A DNA stretch of 64,000 bases from Actinomyces radicidentis (lineage in GTDB: Bacteria > Actinomycetota > Actinomycetes > Actinomycetales > Actinomycetaceae): NCBI RefSeq assembly GCF_001553565.1, contig NZ_CP014228.1:2604001-2668000 (forward strand), given 5' to 3'. Shown here piece after piece: positions 14,340-21,627 of this stretch. Made by a program: the position numbers and the translations under genes. The notes under the pieces were generated by a model. That model searched no databases and was not told where the DNA came from. It saw only the letters and a program-made list of their open reading frames with translations. Numbering within the stretch: the first letter of the stretch is position 1; the number at the start of each line of letters is the position of its first letter.

Positions 14340-14345
14340 ATCCTA
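14340..14345 (-). promoter_or_regulatory. -10 box of sugE
   Basis: Minus-strand TAGGAT lies 7 nt before riboswitch hairpin 1, so the transcript would begin at the aptamer. No convincing -35 is seen. Confidence 0.4.
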
Positions 14346-14359
14346 TCCGGGACGCGGCT

Positions 14360-14390
14360 CGGCCCCGCACCCTCCAGGGGTGCGGGGCCG
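14360..14390. terminator. Terminator downstream of aroD
   Basis: GGCCCCGCACCC and GGGTGCGGGGCC form a perfect 12-bp stem (13 with the flanking C/G pair) around a 5-nt loop. It separates the aroD-MFS transcript from the sugE leader on the same strand. Confidence 0.75.
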
Positions 14391-14451
14391 ACCGGTGGGC
14401 TCCGGGCGTCGCGGCCGTCGCGCCGCCGAGTAACGCCCGCGAGTCTGGGGG

Positions 14452-15243
14452 TCAGTCCGACAGGGCGTCCATGACCTGGGCCAGGGTGCCGGTCGGGATC
14501 TGGCCGGGTGCTGAGGCGGCGCCCGCGGTCCCGAAGGTGGCCGCCGAGCCGAAGGTCCGGCCGGCGACGCGGGAGACGACGCCCGTGGCGCCCATCGACA
14601 TGGTGATGATGGGCGTGTCCGGGTTGGCCGCGTGGAAGTCCCACGTGGCGCGCAGGAGGGTGAGGACGTCCGCCGGGTCCTGCGGCATGACCGCGATCTT
14701 CGGAACGTCGGCGCCCATGTCGCGCATGCGCTCGAGCCGGCCCACGATCTCCTCCAGCGCCGGGGTGGCGTGGAAGTCGTGGTTGGACGCGATGACGACG
14801 GTCGAGGCGGTGTGCGCCGCCTCGATGACGGCGGCCACCTGCTCGGCGTCGCGGAAGGCCTCGACGTCGACGAGGTCGGCGCCGCCCGCGGCCACGACGG
14901 CGCTCAGCAGGGCCGCGTAGTCGGCGTCGTCGATGGCGCGCTCGCCGCCCTCGGCGGCGGTGCGGAAGGTGACCAGGAGGGGCAGGCCCCCCTGTCCGTC
15001 GGCGGCGAGCTCGTCGAGGGCGCCGCGCAGGCGCTGCGCGCCGTCGATGACGGCGGCCTGGTAGGCGTCGAGGTCGGTGAGGTCCTGGCGGAAGTAGTCG
15101 ATCCGCCACTCGACGAGGTCGACGTCCTGACCGACGAGGGCGCCGACGGCGTCGAGGGCGCCGTCGAGGTCCTTGGCGGTGATGGGGACGATGATCTTGG
15201 GACGGCCCGAGCCGAGCTCGGTGCCGCGCACGGAGATGGTCAT
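14452..15243 (-). CDS. aroD: Type I 3-dehydroquinate dehydratase
   Basis: A 263-residue class I DHQase that converts 3-dehydroquinate to 3-dehydroshikimate through a Schiff base. The catalytic His is in ASNHDFHATP and the Schiff-base Lys in PKIAVMPQ (near residues 150 and 178). The C-terminal GSAATFG and SAPGQ blocks close the active site. ATG 15243 has AGGAG 7 nt upstream. Type I enzymes next to a transporter, an AroE/YdiB homologue and a flavin oxidoreductase usually serve quinate/shikimate use rather than the biosynthetic route. It follows the MFS gene by 17 bp, so the two are probably co-transcribed. Confidence 0.95.
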   Translation of the reverse strand: MTISVRGTELGSGRPKIIVPITAKDLDGALDAVGALVGQDVDLVEWRIDYFRQDLTDLDAYQAAVIDGAQRLRGALDELAADGQGGLPLLVTFRTAAEGGERAIDDADYAALLSAVVAAGGADLVDVEAFRDAEQVAAVIEAAHTASTVVIASNHDFHATPALEEIVGRLERMRDMGADVPKIAVMPQDPADVLTLLRATWDFHAANPDTPIITMSMGATGVVSRVAGRTFGSAATFGTAGAASAPGQIPTGTLAQVMDALSD

Positions 15244-15260
15244 GAGGTGCTCCTGGCCCG

Positions 15261-16508
15261 TCAGCGCGTCGAGGCGGCGGCGCCGCGGAAGACGGCGGCG
15301 TGACGGATGTTGACGAGGATGCCGAGGACGAGGCCGAGCACGGTGACGCCCGTGCCCATCCACACCACGGCGAGGATGTTCAGGTTGAGGATGCCGGATA
15401 AGAGCGGCAGGAGGAAGGAGGCGAGCGAGCTGGCCGTGAACACCATGCCGGTGGTCTTGCCCTTGCCGCCCGGGAAGAACTCCGCCATGACGTTGATGAG
15501 GAGCTGGAGGAGGCCGCCCGAGGCGAAGAAGCCGATGAGGAAGGCGGAGACCTGGAAGGCGCCCGACGTCGAGAAGAAGGCGAGGCCGAGTTGGCCGAGC
15601 ACCGTGCCCAGGGGGCCGATGACGAGGAAGCACACGGGCTTGATCGCCTTGGCGACGAGGACGGCGGTGACGAACACGCTGATGAGCGAGCCGAGGGCGT
15701 AGGTGCTCGTCAGGCCCGCCGCCGCGACGTCGGACATGCCCGCGAGGGACTTGCCGAAGTCGGGCAGCGCGTTCTGGGCGAGCCAGAAGCCGCCGAGGGT
15801 CGTGAAGCCCATCGCGATGATGGCGACGCCCTCGACGGCGAGCTTGGACACCGGGGCGGAGGCGGGCTCGTCGGTGGTGGAGCTCGCGGCGTTCTCGGCG
15901 GCGAGGCGCTCGAGCTCCGCGGCCTCCTCGGCGGCGATGGCCTTGTAGTCCGGGAAGGGCACGAGCAGCATGAGGACGAACAGCGCCAGTATGATGGCGG
16001 CGGCGACGAGCAGGGCGATGTTCCACTGCAGGCTGCGGGTGATGATCATGCCGATGATGACGGGCAGCAGGTACTGGCCGCCGGCGATGAAGGCCTTGAC
16101 GGCGACGTTGGCCGAGCCGGCGACGCGCGGGAAGACCTCCATGAGGGTCGGGTAGGCGCCGCCGTCGACGACGGAGTTGGCGCAGCCGAACAGGAAGCCC
16201 AGGAGCGAGGCGACGATCCAGCTCGGGACGAAGGCGAGCCCGAAGAAGAAGGCCGCGTACATGAGCATCGCGATGATGAGCGAGGGCCGACGGCCGGAGC
16301 GGTCCGCCAGCCAGCCGCCCAGGTACTGGGTCAGCAGCTTCCCGAGCCCGATCGCGGAGATCGCGTAGGCGACGCCGGCCCCGGTCTCGTTGCTCCAGTG
16401 CTCGAGGAAGAAGGGCTTGTGCTGGGAGATCATGGTCACGGCCATGCCGTGCATGAAGTAGGACAGGTAGACGGCCAGTGCCGTCGACAGGTAGCGCTTG
16501 TCTCGCAT
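15261..16508 (-). CDS. MFS transporter, probable shikimate/quinate permease
   Basis: A 415-residue major facilitator protein with 12 predicted membrane helices, the loop 2-3 motif GGWLADRSGRRPS and a charged central loop (about residues 195-225). It resembles the YdiN/YdiM group, which in E. coli neighbours ydiB and aroD. The position between aroE and aroD makes shikimate or quinate import the best inference; the substrate is not readable from the sequence. The frame is intact, unlike its neighbours. Confidence 0.8.
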   Translation of the reverse strand: MRDKRYLSTALAVYLSYFMHGMAVTMISQHKPFFLEHWSNETGAGVAYAISAIGLGKLLTQYLGGWLADRSGRRPSLIIAMLMYAAFFFGLAFVPSWIVASLLGFLFGCANSVVDGGAYPTLMEVFPRVAGSANVAVKAFIAGGQYLLPVIIGMIITRSLQWNIALLVAAAIILALFVLMLLVPFPDYKAIAAEEAAELERLAAENAASSTTDEPASAPVSKLAVEGVAIIAMGFTTLGGFWLAQNALPDFGKSLAGMSDVAAAGLTSTYALGSLISVFVTAVLVAKAIKPVCFLVIGPLGTVLGQLGLAFFSTSGAFQVSAFLIGFFASGGLLQLLINVMAEFFPGGKGKTTGMVFTASSLASFLLPLLSGILNLNILAVVWMGTGVTVLGLVLGILVNIRHAAVFRGAAASTR

Positions 16509-16553
16509 GTGCGGGGCTCTCGGGTTCGGGGGTGGCGCGGGAGGGGCGCCGGG

Positions 16554-17260
16554 TCAGCTCTCGTCGGCCATGTGCTCGCGCACGTAGTCGAGGGGCATGT
16601 CCTGGCCGGTCCACATCTTGAAGGAGGCGGCGCCCTGGTTGTACATCATGTCCAGACCGTTCATGTACTGGCAGCCGGCGGCCTCGGCCTGCTCGAGGAA
16701 GTGGGACTTCTTGGGGGCGTAGACGACGTCGGAGACGAAGAGGTCGGGGCGCAGGACGGAGGTGTCCGGCAGGGCCGAGATCCCCTCGAGCGTGCCCATG
16801 CCGACGTTGGTGCCGTTGGCGAGGATGCCGGAGGAGGCGACGGAGGTGCGGAAGGCGTCGAGGTCGTCGAGGTCCTGGATGGAGACGTCGCAGCTCGTGT
16901 TCTGCTTGATCGTCTCGATGGTGCGCTCGCCGAGCTCGTAGAAGCGGTCCTTCTTGTGAGGATGCGGATCGCCTTGGCGCCGTCGAGGGCGGACTGGACG
17001 GCGATAGCGGTGGTCGCGCCCCCGGCGCCCATGAGGGTGATGGTCTTGCCGGCGACGTCGATGCCGTGGCCCTTGAGGGCGTCAACGGCGCCGGGGAGCT
17101 CCTCGTCGTTGACCTCGAAGCACAGGTAGGCGTAGTCGGGCCCGAGCTTGGACAGGGCGAGGTTGTGCATCCGGGGGCTCTTGGAGTGGCGGATCGGGTA
17201 GGCGATGAGCCTCAGGAGCTCGGTGTGGCCGGTGATGCGCTGGTGGACTTCCTCAGACAC
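16554..17260 (-). pseudogene. aroE: Shikimate/quinate dehydrogenase (AroE/YdiB type), disrupted
   Basis: The GTG start at 17260 gives a typical N-terminus (YPIRHSKSPRMHN) but the frame jumps from VDALKG straight to HGIDVAGK (junction near 17072-17079). About 65-70 residues are lost, including the VTMP(H/N)K catalytic-Lys block and the NTDG motif. The NAD-binding loop GAGGATTAI is present. At about 16956 one base is missing (CTCAC-AAGAAG), and the rest (MGTLEGISALPDTS to the end) continues in the next frame. A GCCCTCAAG-like repeat at both ends of the lost part could explain the deletion by slippage. This is real decay or draft-sequence error; as written no enzyme is made. Confidence 0.85.
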
Positions 17261-17318
17261 GGCGTCTGCCTTCCTTGGCTACTGCTGGATCCTGCGTGAC
17301 CGTCCCCATAACGGTTGA

Positions 17319-17389
17319 GACCAGCACGCGGGCACGGGACCTATGAGCCGCACGGATGAATCGCGTGGCTCACGCTCTAGGTGCTGGTC
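17319..17389. promoter_or_regulatory. Divergent control region with inverted repeats (aroE / flavin oxidoreductase)
   Basis: The 215-bp gap between the divergent aroE and oxidoreductase starts holds GACCAGCAC (17319-17327) and its exact inverse GTGCTGGTC (17381-17389). Between them is a nested imperfect palindrome TGAGCC-ACG / CGTGGCTCA (17344-17372). This is the layout of a LysR- or GntR-type operator region; no regulator gene is nearby. Confidence 0.4.
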
Positions 17390-17475
17390 AGGCCGGGTTC
17401 GCGGCGGCACCGGGCGATCCCCGGCGGTCGCGGTCCGGGCTCCACACCACGCACTGCACCCAATCGGAGAGTCTC

Positions 17476-18261
17476 GTGACCGACTACCCCACCCTGTTCA
17501 GTCCCCTCACCGTCAAGACGCTGACGGTCAAGAACCGCTTCGTCATGCCGCCGATGGGCACGAACTTCGCCGACACCGACGGCCAGATGCCCGACGAGCA
17601 CATCTCCTACTACGAGCAGCGCGCCCGTGGCGGCACCGGCCTCATCACGGTGGAGAACATCAACGTCGACTACCCGATGGGCTCCAACGGCACCACCCAG
17701 CTGCGCATCGACCACGACCGATACATCCCGACGCTCTACCGTCTCACCGAGCGCCTCCCCTCCTACGGCCCGATGGTCTCGATCCAGATCAACCACGCGG
17801 GCGCCTCCGCCATGGACGAGCGCATCGGCGCCCAGCCGATCTCCGCCTCGCGCATCCCGTCCAAGGTCGGGGCAACCCGCCCCGCCCGGCCACGGTCGAG
17901 GAGCTCCACGACATCGTCCGCAAGTTCGGCGCCGCCGCCCGCCGCGTCCAGCAGGCCGGCTTCGACGCGATCGAGGTCCACGCGGGCCACTCCTACTTGC
18001 TCAACCAGTTCCTCTCGCCCTACTACAACAAGCGCGAGGACGAGTACGGCGGCTCCCCGGAGAACCCCGCCCGCCTGGCCAAGGAGGTCATCGCCGAGGT
18101 CCGCAAGAACGTCGGCCCGAACTCCCCGATCTCCGTGCGCCTTCAAGGAGAAGTTCGGCACGCCGGTCATCACCACCGGCAGCATCCGCCACCCCGAGGT
18201 CGCGGAGCGGATCCTCGCCTCCGGCGACGCCGACTTCGTGGGCGTGGGCCGCGGCCTCGTC
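17476..18261 (+). pseudogene. NADH:flavin oxidoreductase (Old Yellow Enzyme family), disrupted
   Basis: GTG 17476 with GGAGAG upstream begins LFSPLTVKTLTVKNRFVMPP, the standard OYE-family start, and continues through the FMN-binding barrel (QINHAGA). Near 17872 a G-run is one base short, shifting the frame before GNPPRPATVEELHDIV. That frame carries the active-site block IEVHAGHSYLLNQFLSP and ends at NSPISVR. Near 18140 a large internal segment (roughly 110 codons) is missing and the text resumes in the first frame as FKEKFGTPVITTGSIRHPE up to GVGRGLV, where it stops. The rest of the gene is absent and the truncated 3' end of aroKB follows. Confidence 0.85.
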
Positions 18262-18295
18262 GGGACCCTCGAGCCGCGAGGTGCGGCCGATGGCG

Positions 18296-19666
18296 TCAGC
18301 CCTCGTGGCGCTCGATGGCGTGGCCGAGGGTGTGCCCGTAGTTGAGGAACTCGCGCAGGCCGGACTCGCGCGGGTCCTGCCCGACGACGTCGGCCTTGAC
18401 GCGCACGGCCCGCTCGACGACCTCGGCGAACTCCGTGGTCGTCGTGTCGAGCACGCGGGCCGGGTCAGCCTCGATGATCTCGAGGATGCGGGTGTCGGAG
18501 ATGAGCCCGGCCTTGACGACCTCCGCCAGGCCGGAGGCGACCTCGGCCTCGGGGAGCGCGGTGAGGAGGTCGAGGTCGGCGACGACGGCGCGGGGCGGGT
18601 AGAAGGCGCCCGCGAGGTTCTTTCCGGCGCCGGTGTTGATGCTCGTCTTGCCGCCGACGGAGGCGTCGACGACGCCCATGACGGTGGTGGGGACGAGGAC
18701 GAGCTCGATCCCGCGCTGCCACGTGGCCACGGCGAAGCCCGCGAGGTCGGTGACGGCCCCACCGCCGACGCCGATGATGACGTCGGATCGGGTGAGGCCC
18801 TCGGCCCCGAGCTCCTCCCAGCACTCGGAGAGCGCGGCGGCCGTCTTCGCGTCCTCGCCCGCGGGCACCTCGAGGAGCCGCACCGAGCGGCCCGCGTCGG
18901 CGACGACCTCGGCGATGCTGCTCGCGACGCCGGCGGTCCCGGGCTCGTGGACGATGAGGGCGCGCTCGGCGCGGTCGGGGAGGACCACGGCGACGCGGCC
19001 GAGGATCCCGCGCCCGAGCTCGACGTCGTAGGTGGAGCGCTCGCCGCTCACGCGGATGACGGCGGAGGTCCCGGGGACGGCCGAGCCAACGGCGAGGACC
19101 TCCGGGTCCAGCCCGTGGTGGGCGACGAGCTTCTCGGCGAGGGCGTCGGCGATCTCGGAGGGCAGCACGCCGTTGGTGTCGACGTCCCAGGCCGTGACGG
19201 CGGCGAAGGCCTCCTGGCGTGCGGCCGTGACGGCGATCCACTTCTCCGTGGCGTCGTCGCCGGCGAGGAGCGGACGCCCCTCTGCCCCGCCGATGCGGTC
19301 GCCGATGTGCTCCTTGTCCACCTCGAGGCGGACGACGACGTGGTTGCGGAGGAGCTCGCGGGTGGAGGCGGTCGTGATGGCTCCGCCGCCGAGCGCGAGG
19401 ACGCCGTTGAAGGCGGACAGGAGGTGGGCGATCGAGCTCGCCTCGACGCTGCGGAAGTGCGGCTCGCCGTAGGTCTCGAGGACGTCGGGGATGGAGAACT
19501 GGGTGATGTCCTCGATGAACTCGTCGGCGTCGAGGAAGGGGACGTCGAGGCGCTCGGCGATCTTGCGACCGACGGTCGTCTTGCCGGCGCCCATGGGGCC
19601 GACCATGACGGCGAGGGGGCCCGCGCTACGGGTGGCGGCTCGGCGCTCGGTGATGGTGACGGACAT
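18296..19666 (-). CDS. aroKB: Bifunctional shikimate kinase / 3-dehydroquinate synthase, C-terminally truncated
   Basis: Residues about 20-190 are a shikimate kinase (Walker A GPMGAGKTT, the FRSVEASS substrate loop, LALGGGA). Residues about 200-456 are 3-dehydroquinate synthase (GGGAVTDLAGFAVATWQRG, PTTVMGVVDASVGGKTS, NYGHTLGHAIE). The protein ends 5 residues after NYGHTLGHAIE. About 90 residues are missing, including the second metal-ligand His normally in an HG-AV-GM block, so the AroB half should be inactive. The break coincides with the truncated end of the convergent oxidoreductase gene, as if one deletion or misjoin removed both tails. ATG 19666 is preferred because AGGAGG lies 6 nt upstream; AroK could still be functional. 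Confidence 0.85.
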   Translation of the reverse strand: MSVTITERRAATRSAGPLAVMVGPMGAGKTTVGRKIAERLDVPFLDADEFIEDITQFSIPDVLETYGEPHFRSVEASSIAHLLSAFNGVLALGGGAITTASTRELLRNHVVVRLEVDKEHIGDRIGGAEGRPLLAGDDATEKWIAVTAARQEAFAAVTAWDVDTNGVLPSEIADALAEKLVAHHGLDPEVLAVGSAVPGTSAVIRVSGERSTYDVELGRGILGRVAVVLPDRAERALIVHEPGTAGVASSIAEVVADAGRSVRLLEVPAGEDAKTAAALSECWEELGAEGLTRSDVIIGVGGGAVTDLAGFAVATWQRGIELVLVPTTVMGVVDASVGGKTSINTGAGKNLAGAFYPPRAVVADLDLLTALPEAEVASGLAEVVKAGLISDTRILEIIEADPARVLDTTTTEFAEVVERAVRVKADVVGQDPRESGLREFLNYGHTLGHAIERHEG

Positions 19667-19793
19667 CGTCATCCTCCTGCTACGTGCCGCGTCCGGGGAC
19701 CGGGGACGCGGGGTCGTGCCCACCGGGTCGTCGGTCACGGCTCCACCCTGTCACGTCCCCGGGACCGTCCCGGTCGCGTCTCAGCGGGCGTAC

Positions 19794-19833
19794 GACGGCG
19801 CCCCGACCACCGCGGGGTGGTCAGGGCGCCGTC
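19794..19833. terminator. rpsA terminator
   Basis: GACGGCGCCC-GACCACC pairs with GGTGGTC-GGGCGCCGTC around GCGG, a 17-bp near-perfect stem 24 nt after the rpsA stop. Confidence 0.8.
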
Positions 19834-19856
19834 AGGAACGGTTCAGGCTGTCACGC

Positions 19857-21308
19857 TCAGTTGCCGGTCAGCTTCTCGCGGAGGGCGGCGAGCGCCTCGT
19901 CGGAGGCGAGGGTGCCGGTGGCCTCGGCCGGGGCCGAGGAGTACGAGGTGGACTGGGCGGCGCCGGCGTCGCCGGTCTCCGTGTCCTCCTCGAGCGCCTT
20001 GGCGACCTGGGCCTTGTGGGCCTCCCAGCGGGCGTGGGCGGCCGCGTAATCGGCCTCCCAGGCCTCGCGCTGGGCGTCGTAGCCCTCGAGCCACTCGTTG
20101 GTCTCCGGGTCGAAGCCCTCGGGGTACTTGTAGTTGCCGTTCTCGTCGTACTCCGCGGCCATGCCGTAGAGCGACGGGTCGAAGTCCTCGGAGGCCGGGT
20201 CGACGCCCTCGTTGGCCTGCTTGAGGGAGAGCGAGATGCGGCGACGCTCGAGGTCGATGTCGATGACCTTGACGAAGACCTCCTCGCCGACCTTGACGAC
20301 CTGCTCGGGAACCTCGACGTGGCGCTGGGCCAGCTCGGAGATGTGGACGAGGCCCTCGATGCCGTCCTCGACGCGGACGAAGGCGCCGAAGGGGACGAGC
20401 TTGGTGACCTTGCCGGGGACGACCTGGCCGATGGCGTGCGTGCGGGCGAAGGCCTGCCACGGGTCCTCCTGCGTCGCCTTGAGCGACAGGGAGACGCGCT
20501 CACGGTCGAAGTCGACGTCGAGGACCTCGACGGTGACCTCCTGACCGACCTCGACGACCTCGGACGGGTGGTCGATGTGCTTCCAGGACAGCTCGGAGAC
20601 GTGGACGAGGCCGTCGACGCCGCCGAGGTCCACGAAGGCGCCGAAGTTGACGATCGAGGAGACGACGCCGGTGCGGACCTGGCCCTTCTGCAGGGTCTGC
20701 AGGAAGTTGGTGCGGACCTCGGACTGGGTCTGCTCGAGCCAGGCGCGGCGGGAGAGGACCACGTTGTTGCGGTTCTTGTCCAGCTCGATGATCTTGGCCT
20801 CGAGCTCGCGGCCCACGTAGGGCTGGAGGTCGCGGACGCGACGCATCTCGACGAGGGAGGCGGGGAGGAAGCCGCGCAGGCCGATGTCGAGGATGAGGCC
20901 GCCCTTGACGACCTCGATGACGGTGCCCGTGACGACGCCGTCCTCCTCCTTGACGCGCTCGATGGTGCCCCACGCGCGCTCGTACTGGGCGCGCTTCTTG
21001 CTCAGGAGCAGACGACCCTCCTTGTCCTCCTTCTGGAGGACCAGGGCCTCGATCTCGTCGCCGACGGAGACGATCTCGTCGGGGTCGACGTCGTGCTTGA
21101 TGGACAGCTCGCGAGCGAGGATGACGCCCTCGGTCTTGTAGCCGATGTCGAGAAGGACCTCGTCGCGGTCCACCTTGACGACGGTGCCCTCGACGATGTC
21201 GCCGTCGTCGAAGTACTTGATGGTCTCGTCGACGGCGGCGAGGATCTCCTCGGTCGAGCCGATGTCGTTGACGGCGACCGGGGCGGGGCTGGGCGTGGTG
21301 GTGGTCAT
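19857..21308 (-). CDS. rpsA: 30S ribosomal protein S1
   Basis: S1 feeds mRNA to the 30S subunit. The 483-residue product has four S1 RNA-binding domains in order: DIVEGTVVKVDRDEVLLDIG (about 35-105), GVVTGTVIEVVKGGLILDIG (about 120-190), VRTGVVSSIVNFGAFVDLGG (about 205-275), and VVPGKVTKLVPFGAFVRVED (about 290-360), each followed by an SLK/S-type end. A long acidic, Ala-rich tail follows. Four domains rather than six is usual for actinobacteria. ATG 21308 has GGAG about 10 nt upstream; the longer open frame is upstream leader. The polA-rpsA order is conserved. Confidence 0.97.
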   Translation of the reverse strand: MTTTTPSPAPVAVNDIGSTEEILAAVDETIKYFDDGDIVEGTVVKVDRDEVLLDIGYKTEGVILARELSIKHDVDPDEIVSVGDEIEALVLQKEDKEGRLLLSKKRAQYERAWGTIERVKEEDGVVTGTVIEVVKGGLILDIGLRGFLPASLVEMRRVRDLQPYVGRELEAKIIELDKNRNNVVLSRRAWLEQTQSEVRTNFLQTLQKGQVRTGVVSSIVNFGAFVDLGGVDGLVHVSELSWKHIDHPSEVVEVGQEVTVEVLDVDFDRERVSLSLKATQEDPWQAFARTHAIGQVVPGKVTKLVPFGAFVRVEDGIEGLVHISELAQRHVEVPEQVVKVGEEVFVKVIDIDLERRRISLSLKQANEGVDPASEDFDPSLYGMAAEYDENGNYKYPEGFDPETNEWLEGYDAQREAWEADYAAAHARWEAHKAQVAKALEEDTETGDAGAAQSTSYSSAPAEATGTLASDEALAALREKLTGN

Positions 21309-21627
21309 TGAGTGGTTGCTCCGAAAGTGGACAGGTGGGTCGGGCGGATAGAGTCCGTGCGTCCCACGCCCCGACGACCAGCCCGGACTGGTCCCCGGCG
21401 CGGCGGGTTCGACGACCGGTTCCACCGGAAGGCGGTGCGGCGTCGGTACCCAGAGGCGCACGCCTCGGACTCTACCAGGACGTGCCCAGTTCGTGACCTG
21501 TGGGAGGTCACGGAGATCCCGGGACGGAGCCGTGGAATCGCTCACGTCGGCCTCCGGCGCGAACCGGCGCCCGTCCCAGGCCGGCGCTCCCGGCGACGCC
21601 CGCAGCGCTTCCCCCGGGGCCTCCCGC
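21309..21627. other. polA-rpsA intergenic region (319 bp)
   Basis: No gene is seen. It holds a 7-bp hairpin GTGACCT/AGGTCAC (21493-21511) with a GTGGG loop, and on the minus strand a -10-like TAGAGT (21469-21474) that would give rpsA a leader of about 160 nt. A matching -35 is weak. Confidence 0.4.

Noticed and set aside
14452-17085. One long frame covering aroD, the MFS gene and aroE
   Set aside because: Only the aroD part is coding. The rest is an out-of-frame shadow of the permease and the broken aroE.
21469-21474. Strong rpsA promoter
   Set aside because: Only the TAGAGT -10 is plausible; the -35 match is poor, so it is described in the intergenic entry rather than as a separate promoter.
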